A DNA stretch of 10,178 nt, taken from positions 1 through 10,178 of the forward strand of contig JAKMFG010000055.1 in NCBI GenBank assembly GCA_022425565.1, read 5' to 3'. The notes beneath the pieces were generated by a model. The model searched no databases and was not told the DNA's origin. It saw only the letters and a list, made by a program, of their open reading frames with translations. Below, piece by piece: positions 1 to 6,930 of this stretch. The stretch's first letter is position 1; each line of letters opens with the position of its first letter. This DNA comes from Alphaproteobacteria bacterium (lineage in GTDB: Bacteria > Pseudomonadota > Alphaproteobacteria > Puniceispirillales > Puniceispirillaceae). A program made the position numbers and the translations under genes.

Positions 1-584
1 TGGGTTGCCAGCTCACCGCCACCACCGAACGGAATGTAGGTCGGCATATCGACACCAAGGCGCTTGGCCCAGAGGAAGACAGTCAGGTGGTCGATGGTGC
101 CTGACGAGGTGCCGCCAAACTTCATCGCATCACCGTTCTTCATACCGGCTACAAACTCTTCTGGAGTCTTGTAGGGGCTGGTCTTGCAGTTGACCATCAG
201 GATCTGCGGGTCGTTGGTGCCGCGTGCAATCGGGGCCATGTCATCGACGGTCAGGTCGGTCTTGCCCTTTGCCATGGTGATGGCGTGGCCGACGGTGAAG
301 GTCAGGATAGTGTTGCCATCGGCAGGACGGCTATTGAAATACTGCATCGCAGCAGCACCGCCGCCACCACGCTTGTTGACGACGACCATGTCCTGCTTCA
401 GGTGACGACGTGTCCGGATCATCATCATCCGCGAGTTCACGTCGGTACCACCACCGGCACCGGCATGGGTCACAACTTCAATTGTACCTTCGGCGGCCAC
501 GACAGGAGCCGTGGACATCGCCATGACGCCGGCCATCGACGCAATGCCGACGCCGACTGACAGAATTTTCTTGGTGCTGAGCAT
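1..584 (-). CDS. TTT-family (TctC/Bug-like) periplasmic solute-binding protein, 3' end cut off by window
   Basis: The reading frame opens at ATG 582-584 on the minus strand and stays open to the window edge, giving about 194 residues; the C-terminal third or so is missing compared with the usual length of about 320. Residues 1-31 look like a Sec signal peptide: Lys5-Lys6, a hydrophobic stretch, and an Ala-rich cleavage region near APVVAA. The mature part shows TctC-family marks: VVTHAGAGGGTDVNSR just after the signal, then VVVNKRGGGGAAAMQYF, then FGGTSSGTIDHL. Such proteins bind carboxylates in the periplasm and deliver them to the TctA/TctB membrane proteins, which would lie to the left of the window. 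A strong ribosome binding site, GGGAGGAAAC, lies just before the ATG. An operator-like palindrome lies 155 bases upstream. Family is clear; the ligand is unknown. Confidence 0.9.
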   Translation of the reverse strand, partial: MLSTKKILSVGVGIASMAGVMAMSTAPVVAAEGTIEVVTHAGAGGGTDVNSRMMMIRTRRHLKQDMVVVNKRGGGGAAAMQYFNSRPADGNTILTFTVGHAITMAKGKTDLTVDDMAPIARGTNDPQILMVNCKTSPYKTPEEFVAGMKNGDAMKFGGTSSGTIDHLTVFLWAKRLGVDMPTYIPFGGGGELAT

Positions 585-631
585 TGTTTCCTCCCAGAAG
601 TTTGCTTCAGATTTCTTCTTTATGTGCCTCG

Positions 632-645
632 CCGGATTGATCCGG
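632..645. repeat. Perfect 6-bp inverted repeat in the binding-protein leader
   Basis: CCGGAT and ATCCGG are separated by TG. The repeat sits about 50 bases upstream of the binding-protein start codon, so it may lie in the mRNA leader. It has no T tract, so it does not look like a terminator. It could be a second protein-binding site or chance. Confidence 0.35.
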
Positions 646-732
646 ATTCGGCTGTCAGGACACCGCGGCGACCGCCATGAGGCTGGCTATGCCGGGAACC
701 CATTTCGCAGCGCTTTTTTGCGCCGTTTCAAA

Positions 733-750
733 TACGGTATACCAAAAAAA
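733..750. promoter_or_regulatory. Operator-like palindrome, site 1 (upstream of TTT binding protein)
   Basis: The core GGTATACC (736-743) is a perfect 8-bp palindrome followed by a run of A (744-750). The right half-site GTATACCAAA is shared with sites at 3807-3823 and 9095-9105 (read on the opposite strand). The form resembles TGGTATACCA operators known for GntR-family (FadR/FCD) regulators of sugar-acid and organic-acid genes. It is centred about 155 bases upstream of the start codon of the minus-strand gene; the left half is degenerate. Confidence 0.6.
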
Positions 751-813
751 TCGGCATAACAATCAGCAAAGTGTCCTATCTCCAACCTGCAATCACCTAA
801 TGCTGTGAAGCGC

Positions 814-854
814 AGACCCGGCTGTCACGAGACCTGGCTGTCACAAGACCCGGC
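814..854. repeat. 16-bp tandem repeat, about 2.5 copies
   Basis: Copy 1 is AGACCCGGCTGTCACG (814-829), copy 2 AGACCTGGCTGTCACA (830-845) and a partial third copy AGACCCGGC (846-854). Copies 1 and 2 differ at two positions. The repeat lies just past the stop codon of the epimerase-like gene. No function is evident; it could be a slippage product or spaced protein-binding sites. Confidence 0.75.
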
Positions 855-874
855 GGCCGTCGCCCACTTCAGGT

Positions 875-1717
875 CTAGTCGACCTTCACACCAGCCTCGA
901 TGGCCCGCTCGACCATATAATCACGACCGGCCAGCATGTCGTCGATGCTGCCGAACCCGTTGCTATAATGGCCGGTATAGCCCGTGCCCTCGATTTTCTT
1001 GAACATGGCACCGAAATCGATTGTCCCTTCGCCCGGCTTCTGATGGATTTCATAAGAACCGTTATTGTCGGCAAGCCGTACCTCGCGGCAGAGGCTGAAA
1101 TCCATGGCGTCGACGAATTTATCGATCCCGACGCCGGGAAGGAAATGTGCGTGGTTCGCGGTGAACGACCAGCGCAGTGCCGGGTTGTCGATCTCGCGGA
1201 AGAAATGCATGCATTCCGCCGGCGTGACCGGCATATAGTTTACCTCGGCGAGAACGGGTTCCCAGTTGAGATTCTCCAGTAGCAGCAGCACATCGTGTTT
1301 GGCAGCATAGTCCGCCACCCGCTTCAACCGGTCGATGGCAGCCTGCATCCTGATTGTCCTGCAGGCCGTGAAGTGATAGCCGCCATGAACAACGATCCAT
1401 TTCGCACCCAGCTTCGGCGCAAGATCGATATAGGCCTTCATATAGGCATCGACCGCATCACGGCAGAAGGGTGAAATCTCGGCAACATTCACGCCCGACA
1501 GGGTATGGAGGCCAAAATCGATACCGCTACCTTCAAGAAGCTCACGAACACCGGCACAGCGCGCATCGTCGAAGGTCTCCAGAGCATTGGGCGCGATGTC
1601 GGTCTGCGCATCAATCACGCAGACATCATTTTCCGCCGCCCAGCGGATCCCGTCCTCAAGCGGCAGGCGCCGCCCGAGATCAATCCCGATGCGCTGTTTC
1701 AGTGTCTTGCCGGCCAT
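875..1717 (-). CDS. Sugar phosphate isomerase/epimerase-like TIM-barrel protein
   Basis: This 280-residue protein belongs to the xylose isomerase-like TIM-barrel group (AP endonuclease family 2 fold), whose members isomerise or epimerise sugars or hydroxy-keto acids. Visible landmarks are LHTLSG (70-75), VVHGGYHF (109-116), LLLENLNWEP (145-154, Glu148), SFTANHAHFLPG (184-195) and VRLADNNGSYEIHQKPGEGTIDF (213-235, described by positions of Asp217, His225 and the PGEG turn). Several residues that bind the divalent metal in D-tagatose 3-epimerase-type enzymes look replaced, which makes the activity uncertain. The start ATG 1715-1717 was chosen because GAGGGGGAAC precedes it; the frame is open further upstream, but that part overlaps the preceding gene. 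It is last in the minus-strand operon, 37 bases after the crotonase gene. The specific substrate is not recognisable. Confidence 0.88.
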   Translation of the reverse strand: MAGKTLKQRIGIDLGRRLPLEDGIRWAAENDVCVIDAQTDIAPNALETFDDARCAGVRELLEGSGIDFGLHTLSGVNVAEISPFCRDAVDAYMKAYIDLAPKLGAKWIVVHGGYHFTACRTIRMQAAIDRLKRVADYAAKHDVLLLLENLNWEPVLAEVNYMPVTPAECMHFFREIDNPALRWSFTANHAHFLPGVGIDKFVDAMDFSLCREVRLADNNGSYEIHQKPGEGTIDFGAMFKKIEGTGYTGHYSNGFGSIDDMLAGRDYMVERAIEAGVKVD

Positions 1718-1754
1718 ATGTTCCCCCTCATCTGGCGACATGGTGCCGCCGGTA

Positions 1755-2567
1755 TCAGCTTCCGGTAAAATCGGGTTTCCGCTTTTCCATGAAGGCGCGC
1801 CGGCCTTCGATATAGTCCTGGCTTGCAAAGCAGGCCTTGACCATCGCGTTGAGCGCATCCAGATCGCGCGCCGATTCATCATCCTGAATGGCCTGCACAA
1901 TCGCCTTCACCGATTCGATCGTCATCGGCGCATTCTCGGAAATCCGTTTGGCGTAATCATCAACATAGGGCGCCAGCATGTGCGGCGGCAGCACCCGGTT
2001 CACGAGACCCATCTCCTGAGCCTCGCCGGCGCTGAACTGCCGCGCGGTAAAGAAGATTTCCTTGACCATGGCCGGCCCCACAAGATTCGCCAGCCGGCGG
2101 ATACCCTCATAGCCATAGCCAAGCCCGAGCTTTGCGGCCGGAATGGCAAACCGGCTCTTGTCCTCGCAGACGCGCAAGTCGCAGGCGACAGCCAGTCCCA
2201 TGCCACCGCCGATGCAGTATCCCTGAATCATGGCGATGGTCGGCTTCGGGAAATGGAACACGGAATCATAGAAGGCCTTGCTGGCTTCGGAATATTTACT
2301 CACATCCTCGGCGCTTGCCCGCTCCTTCTCGAATTTCGAGATGTCCGCGCCAGACGCAAAGGCCTTGCCGCCGGCACCACGCACGACAAGAAGCCGAGCT
2401 TCGGGATCGGCCGCCATGCGGCTCACCTCAGCCGCGCCGGCCTGGTACATGGCGAGCGAAATGGCATTATGCCGCTCGGGGTTGTTGATCACCACATGCC
2501 CGACACGGTCGACGATGCCGGTGAGTAGCTTGCCCTCGGCATGTGCGGTCAGCTGGTCAAATTTCAT
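1755..2567 (-). CDS. Crotonase-fold enoyl-CoA hydratase/isomerase-family protein, possibly a decarboxylase
   Basis: The 270-residue length and motifs fit the enoyl-CoA hydratase superfamily: oxyanion-hole segments FASGADISKF (70-79) and GYCIGGGMGLA (116-126), and a C-terminal DYIEGRRAFMEKRKPDF (249-265). In classical hydratases Glu144 follows GGGC and Glu164 follows a Pro; here the matching positions are Gly124 and Ala144, so both acid/base glutamates are absent. The segment KLGLGYGYEGIRRL followed by VKEIFFTA (146-175) closely recalls E. coli methylmalonyl-CoA decarboxylase, including a Tyr (Tyr151) at the place of its active-site Tyr140; its active-site His66 is Ala74 here. Hydratase, decarboxylase or another acyl-CoA lyase are all possible. 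The start ATG overlaps the stop of the CoA-transferase gene (ATGA, 2564-2567), so the two are translationally coupled. Confidence 0.93.
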   Translation of the reverse strand: MKFDQLTAHAEGKLLTGIVDRVGHVVINNPERHNAISLAMYQAGAAEVSRMAADPEARLLVVRGAGGKAFASGADISKFEKERASAEDVSKYSEASKAFYDSVFHFPKPTIAMIQGYCIGGGMGLAVACDLRVCEDKSRFAIPAAKLGLGYGYEGIRRLANLVGPAMVKEIFFTARQFSAGEAQEMGLVNRVLPPHMLAPYVDDYAKRISENAPMTIESVKAIVQAIQDDESARDLDALNAMVKACFASQDYIEGRRAFMEKRKPDFTGS

Positions 2568-3748
2568 GTTACGTCTCTTGCTGCAAAGTCGGCGATTTCC
2601 GCCTCGGTATAGCCGAATTCGGCGAGGATTTCTCCAGTGTGCTGGCCCTTGGTCGGCGGCGGCCTGCGGATGTCGGATGACGAGCTGCTCATCTTGATCG
2701 GCTGACCGACGATCTGTGCCGGACCGCGTTCCTGGCTGACCACATCGCGGGCCATGCCGAGATGCTGCACCTGCGGGCTCTCGAACACCTGCTGGATGTT
2801 GTTGATCTCACCACAGGGAACACCGATTTCGGCGAATCGTTCGACCCAGTAGGACGTGTTCTTCTGCGAGGTATTCTCGTTGATAATGGCATTCAGCGGC
2901 TTGCGGTTTTTGCTACGTGACGGCTGGTCGGCGTAATCCTCGTGATCCATCCGCTCGTCGGCAAGCTCGTCCTTGAGGCGGAGCCAGATGTGCTGGCCTG
3001 CACAGGCGATGTTGATGAAACCGTCCGAAGTGACGAAGACACCGGTCGGGATCGAGGTCGGGTGGTCGTTGCCTGCCTGCTTTGGCACATTGCCATCCAT
3101 CAGCCAGCGAGCGGCCTGGAAATCCAGCATCGCAATCTGCGCCTGCAGCAGTGATGTCTGTACCCATTGGCCCTTGCCGGTCTTTTCGCGCCCGAGAAGT
3201 GCCAGCAGCACACCCTGCGCGGCAAAACCACCGGCTGTCAGGTCAGCAATCGGAATGCCGACCCGCATCGGACCTTCATCCGGCGCGCCGGTGATCGACA
3301 TCAGCCCACCCATGCCCTGAGCAATCTGGTCAAAGCCGGGGCGGCCCGCCAGCGGACCATCCTGGCCAAAGCCGGAGATCGACGCATAGACAAGCCGCGG
3401 GTTCGCCGCGCTCAGTGTCTCGTAATCAATGCCAAGGCGGAACTTCACATCCGGGCGATAATTCTCAACCACCACATCAGCGGTCTCTGCCATCTTCTTG
3501 AAGATCGCGACACCCGCCGGATCCTTGAGGTTCAGCACTATCGAGCGCTTGTTACGATGCAGATTCTGGAAGTCGGAACCCTCGCGCGAGCCACCCATGT
3601 CGGACCCGGCCTTGTCGGGATTCTCGATCTTGATGACATTCGCACCCCAGTCCGCAAGCTGACGTACACAGGTGGGACCGGAACGCACCCGTGTCAGGTC
3701 AAGAACGGTGTAATCGGAGAGAATATCACTGGCTGGCTCAAACGGCAT
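2564..3748 (-). CDS. CaiB/BaiF (family III) CoA-transferase
   Basis: Family III CoA-transferases move CoA between carboxylic acids through an enzyme-bound aspartyl-CoA thioester. The N-terminus YTVLDLTRVRSGPTCVRQLADWGA (13-36, key LDLTR and GP), VIKIENP (38-44), NKRSIVLNLK (66-75), VVENYRP (93-99), SGFGQDGP (125-132) and VGIPIADLTAG (163-173) are typical. Asp169 in the last motif is the expected nucleophile. Length 394 is normal. ATG 3746-3748 is preferred, with AAGG seven bases upstream; an in-frame TTG at 3818-3820 would add 24 residues with no family resemblance and would place the start inside the operator-like palindrome. It is the first gene of a three-gene minus-strand operon and is divergent from the sulfatase gene. 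CoA donor and acceptor cannot be told from the sequence. Confidence 0.93.
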   Translation of the reverse strand: MPFEPASDILSDYTVLDLTRVRSGPTCVRQLADWGANVIKIENPDKAGSDMGGSREGSDFQNLHRNKRSIVLNLKDPAGVAIFKKMAETADVVVENYRPDVKFRLGIDYETLSAANPRLVYASISGFGQDGPLAGRPGFDQIAQGMGGLMSITGAPDEGPMRVGIPIADLTAGGFAAQGVLLALLGREKTGKGQWVQTSLLQAQIAMLDFQAARWLMDGNVPKQAGNDHPTSIPTGVFVTSDGFINIACAGQHIWLRLKDELADERMDHEDYADQPSRSKNRKPLNAIINENTSQKNTSYWVERFAEIGVPCGEINNIQQVFESPQVQHLGMARDVVSQERGPAQIVGQPIKMSSSSSDIRRPPPTKGQHTGEILAEFGYTEAEIADFAARDVT

Positions 3749-3805
3749 GATCGACCTTGCTTCGCTGACTACCGGCAGCTTTCCGGCGCCCTCGACTTGG
3801 GCAAA

Positions 3806-3823
3806 AAAATTGTATACCAAATT
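3806..3823. promoter_or_regulatory. Operator-like palindrome, site 2 (between divergent operons)
   Basis: The core GTATAC (3812-3817) continues as GTATACCAAATT to the right and is preceded by AAAAATT. The palindrome is imperfect (one mismatch next to the core). It lies 64-75 bases from the starts of the CoA-transferase (minus) and the sulfatase (plus), so one bound regulator could control both. On the minus strand TACAAT, a reasonable -10 element, overlaps the core. It matches sites 1 and 3 over GTATACCAAA. Confidence 0.6.
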
Positions 3824-3891
3824 AAAGGACGATCAGTTTTTTGAAGTCAATTCAAAACTTCAGGTCGGACGACCAACCGGACGCAACACTG

Positions 3892-5394
3892 ATGAAAACG
3901 CTTTTCATTCTCTTTGACAGCCTCAACCGGTCGGCCCTCGGGGCCTATGGTGGAAACATCCCGACACCAAATTTCGACAGGTTGGCATCGCGGTCGGCCG
4001 TGTTCGACAATCATTTTGCGGGCTCTCTTCCCTGCATGCCGGCACGGCGCGACATGCAGACCGGCCGGCTGAACTTTCTGCACCGCAGCTGGGGCCCGCT
4101 CGAGCCATTCGACGACAGTTTTGCCGCGCAGCTGAAATCATCCGGAACCTACTGTCACCTGGTGTCCGATCATTATCATTATTTCGAGGATGGCGGCGCC
4201 ACCTACCACACCCGCTATTCGAGCTGGGATTTTATCCGTGGCCAGGAATCGGACCCATGGGCAGCGATGGTACAGCCGCCGATCGACCGCTTTCGCCAGC
4301 AATATCACCCGCTTCAGTTCGAGGATCACCGTAACGGCCACCGACTGCAGGGCATGATCAACCGCACGAGGGTGAAGGGCGAGGGTGATTTTCCGGTGGT
4401 GCGATGTGTCGATTCCGCCCTGCAGTTCATGACCGAGAATGCCAGCGCGGACGACTGGATGCTGCAGATGGAAACCTTCGACCCGCATGAGCCTTTTCAT
4501 GCACCAGACGGCTACCGTGACGGCGATACCGGCTATGAGGGGCCGGTACTGGACTGGCCGCGCTACAAGACCGTCGACGAGACGCCAGAGGAAGTGGCCG
4601 AGCTTCGCGCCAATTATGCAGCGCTGGTGCGGCTGTGCGATGCACAGCTCGGGCGCATCCTCGACCATCTGGACGAACATGATGGCTGGAACGACACAGC
4701 CATCGTGATGACAACGGATCACGGGTTCCTGCTCTCGGAACATGACTGGTGGGCGAAGAACCGCATGCCCTTCTATAACGAGGTGGCGCATATCCCGCTG
4801 ATGATCTGGCATCCGGAACTGACGGCCGGCGGCGGCCAGCGGGTTTCGGCACTGACCCAGACGACCGACCTGATGCCGACCCTGCTGGCGCTTCATGGCG
4901 AGGCACCAGGGCCGCATGTCCTCGGCAAATCGCTTCTGCCGCTTCTCGACGGGCAAGTGGACAAGGTACGGGACATCGCGCTCTACGGCATTTTTGGTGG
5001 TGCCATAAATGCCACAGACGGGCGGTATAGCTATTTCCGCTATCCGGCCGATATGGAAGGTGCGGCACTGTTCGAATATACGCTGATGCCGGCCCATAAC
5101 CGCAGCCTGTTCACCATCGAGGAACTGGCGCCCGCCACATTGCATCGCGGCTTTGACTTTACCCGCGGCGCGCCGGTGCTGCGCCTGCCGGCACGGGCCG
5201 ATGCCAAACGCTCGCCCCGTCAGGGCGGCTTTGCAGATGCGCACACCGTGCTGTATGATCTGGCTTCCGACCCGCGGCAGATGTCGCCGTGCGAGAACCC
5301 CGAAGCCGAAGCCGCCATCTGCGACGCGATCCGCGCCGAAATGGCATTGCATGAGGCGCCCGCCGAGCTTTATCACCGTTTCGACCTGAGCTGA
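3892..5394 (+). CDS. Type I (formylglycine) sulfatase-family hydrolase
   Basis: This 500-residue protein belongs to the sulfatase branch of the alkaline phosphatase superfamily, which hydrolyses sulfate (sometimes phosphonate or phosphate) esters. CMPAR at 48-52 matches the CxPxR signature, so Cys48 should be converted to formylglycine by a formylglycine-generating enzyme encoded elsewhere; the TGR at 57-59 also fits. The N-terminal metal-site segment LFDSLNRSALGAYGG (7-21) has Asp9 but Ser10 where many sulfatases have a second Asp. A second metal-site segment TTDHGFLLSEHDWWAKN (274-290) carries Asp276, His277 and Lys289. No signal peptide is seen, so it is probably cytoplasmic and acts on an imported small molecule. 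ATG 3892 begins where the family N-terminus (MKTLFILFDSLN) begins, but its ribosome binding site is poor; an in-frame TTG at 3841 preceded by AAAGGA is an alternative. Substrate unknown. Confidence 0.92.
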   Translation: MKTLFILFDSLNRSALGAYGGNIPTPNFDRLASRSAVFDNHFAGSLPCMPARRDMQTGRLNFLHRSWGPLEPFDDSFAAQLKSSGTYCHLVSDHYHYFEDGGATYHTRYSSWDFIRGQESDPWAAMVQPPIDRFRQQYHPLQFEDHRNGHRLQGMINRTRVKGEGDFPVVRCVDSALQFMTENASADDWMLQMETFDPHEPFHAPDGYRDGDTGYEGPVLDWPRYKTVDETPEEVAELRANYAALVRLCDAQLGRILDHLDEHDGWNDTAIVMTTDHGFLLSEHDWWAKNRMPFYNEVAHIPLMIWHPELTAGGGQRVSALTQTTDLMPTLLALHGEAPGPHVLGKSLLPLLDGQVDKVRDIALYGIFGGAINATDGRYSYFRYPADMEGAALFEYTLMPAHNRSLFTIEELAPATLHRGFDFTRGAPVLRLPARADAKRSPRQGGFADAHTVLYDLASDPRQMSPCENPEAEAAICDAIRAEMALHEAPAELYHRFDLS

Positions 5395-5424
5395 ATTTCT
5401 GACATATCTGGACCCGTATCCCCG

Positions 5425-6930
5425 ATGAGCAACCACCTCTATGACGGCGTGTTCGCGCCCCATGCCGACAGCACCAAGACCTTCCTCTACACAGCGGACA
5501 GGGAAATCAGCTTTGCCGAATTCACGGCGCTGACCGACAGGATTGCCGCGATGCTCGTGGCGCAGGGACTTGCCCCCGGAGACCGGGTGGCGGTGCAGGC
5601 CGACAAGTCGGTGCTGCTGTTCGCCCTCTATGCGGCGACGGTCAAGGCGGGCGGGGTCTATCTGCCGCTCAATACCGGCTATACCCCGGCCGAGCTGGAC
5701 TATTTCCTTGGGGACGCAAAGCCGCGAATTGTCGTGACATCAAGCGCCGCGGCAGAGGCCATTACCCCCATAGCCGCACGGATCGGCGCTGTCCTGATGA
5801 CACTTGACGGCGATGAGAGCGGCAGCCTGTCCAAGGCCGCGATGCAGCATGAGGGCCCGTTCACGGCAGTGCCGCGCGGATCGGAAGACCTTGCCGCCAT
5901 TCTCTATACCTCCGGCACCACCGGCCGATCCAAGGGCGCCAAGCTCTGCCACCGGAACCTGCGCTCAAACGCCGAGGTGCTTCGTAAATACTGGCGCTTC
6001 ACCGCCGATGACACGCTGCTTCACATGCTGCCCATCTATCACACGCACGGGCTGTTCGTGGCCAGCAACCTGCTGGCGATGGTCGGCGGGTCGATGATCT
6101 TCCTGCCGAAATTCTCAGCCGATGTCGCGCTGGAATGGATGCCGAAAGCCACCTCGATGATGGGTGTGCCGACATTCTACACCCGGCTTCTGGACCATGA
6201 GGGGTTCACCGCCAAAGCCTCGTCGCATATGCGGCTGTTCATTTCCGGGTCGGCCCCGCTGCTGGCAGAGACGCATCGCCAGTTCGAGGAGCTGACGGGC
6301 ATGGCGATCCTCGAGCGCTACGGTATGACCGAAACCAACATGAGCACCTCGAACCCGTTCGAGGGCGACCGCCGCGCCGGCACCGTCGGGTTTGCGCTTC
6401 CCGGCGTGGAAATCCGGATTGCCGATGCGAAGACCGGCACACCGCTGCCCGATGGCGAGATCGGCATCATCGAGCAACGCGGCGACAATGTCTTTCTCGG
6501 CTATTGGGAAATGCCGGAAAAGACAGCCGAATCTTTTCACGAGGACGGCTTCTTCATCACCGGCGACATGGCGGTGCGTGATGCCGACGGCTATATCAGC
6601 ATTGTCGGCCGCGACAAGGACCTGATCATTTCCGGCGGGCTGAATGTCTATCCCAAGGAAGTGGAAGGCATGATCGACGATATCGAGGGAGTCCTGGAAA
6701 GCGCCGTCATCGGCGTGCCGCATCGTGACTTCGGCGAGGCCGTGGTGGCCGTCGTGGTGCGCGAGGACAAGGGGCTGGAAGCCGCCATGGTCGAGGCCGC
6801 GCTTGCCGGACAGCTGGCGAAATTCAAGCAGCCGAAAGCTGTTCTCTTCACCGACGCCCTGCCACGCAACAGCATGGGCAAGGTTCAGAAGGCCGAGCTT
6901 CGCAAGACCCACACGGACCTGTTCGCCTGA
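5425..6930 (+). CDS. matB: Malonyl-CoA synthetase (MatB-like acid-CoA ligase)
   Basis: This 501-residue AMP-forming ligase strongly resembles rhizobial MatB, which converts malonate (and often methylmalonate) with ATP and CoA into the CoA thioester. The start MSNHL, the segment VYLPLNTGYTPAELDYFLGDA (78-98, key LPLN and ELDYFLGDA), FISGSAPLLAETH (272-284) and MTETNMSTSNPFEG (301-314) are MatB-like as I remember that family. General ligase motifs are present: YTSGTTGRSKG (161-171), ERYGMTETN (297-305), GD at 380-381, GRDKDLIISGGLNVYPKEVE (395-414), and the C-terminal catalytic Lys486 in RNSMGKVQK. The gene is 30 bases downstream of the sulfatase and presumably cotranscribed; the ribosome binding site is weak. 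Because the neighbourhood has a decarboxylase-like crotonase and a carboxylate transporter, the acid may be a substituted malonate instead of malonate itself. Confidence 0.92.
   Translation: MSNHLYDGVFAPHADSTKTFLYTADREISFAEFTALTDRIAAMLVAQGLAPGDRVAVQADKSVLLFALYAATVKAGGVYLPLNTGYTPAELDYFLGDAKPRIVVTSSAAAEAITPIAARIGAVLMTLDGDESGSLSKAAMQHEGPFTAVPRGSEDLAAILYTSGTTGRSKGAKLCHRNLRSNAEVLRKYWRFTADDTLLHMLPIYHTHGLFVASNLLAMVGGSMIFLPKFSADVALEWMPKATSMMGVPTFYTRLLDHEGFTAKASSHMRLFISGSAPLLAETHRQFEELTGMAILERYGMTETNMSTSNPFEGDRRAGTVGFALPGVEIRIADAKTGTPLPDGEIGIIEQRGDNVFLGYWEMPEKTAESFHEDGFFITGDMAVRDADGYISIVGRDKDLIISGGLNVYPKEVEGMIDDIEGVLESAVIGVPHRDFGEAVVAVVVREDKGLEAAMVEAALAGQLAKFKQPKAVLFTDALPRNSMGKVQKAELRKTHTDLFA

Larger units (their letters stand above)
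585..874. other. 290-base intergenic region upstream of the TTT binding-protein gene
   Basis: No convincing gene is seen here. It holds the leader and presumed promoter of the minus-strand binding-protein gene, a perfect inverted repeat (632-645), a GGTATACC palindrome (736-743) and a 16-bp tandem repeat (814-854) close to the 3' end of the epimerase-like gene. I saw no hairpin followed by a T run that would make a confident terminator for the operon ending at 875. Confidence 0.6.

Noticed and set aside
1718..1900. Extension of the epimerase-like protein by 61 residues
   Set aside because: Most of the extension overlaps the 3' end of the crotonase gene in another frame and has no recognisable domain; ATG 1715-1717 is preceded by GAGGGGG.
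3749..3820. Extension of the CoA-transferase to a TTG start at 3818-3820
   Set aside because: It would add 24 residues with no family resemblance and start inside the operator-like palindrome; ATG 3746-3748 has a fitting ribosome binding site and normal N-terminus.
4138..5463. Minus-strand open frame of 441 codons
   Set aside because: It lies opposite the sulfatase gene, which has clear catalytic motifs; no domain is recognisable on this strand.
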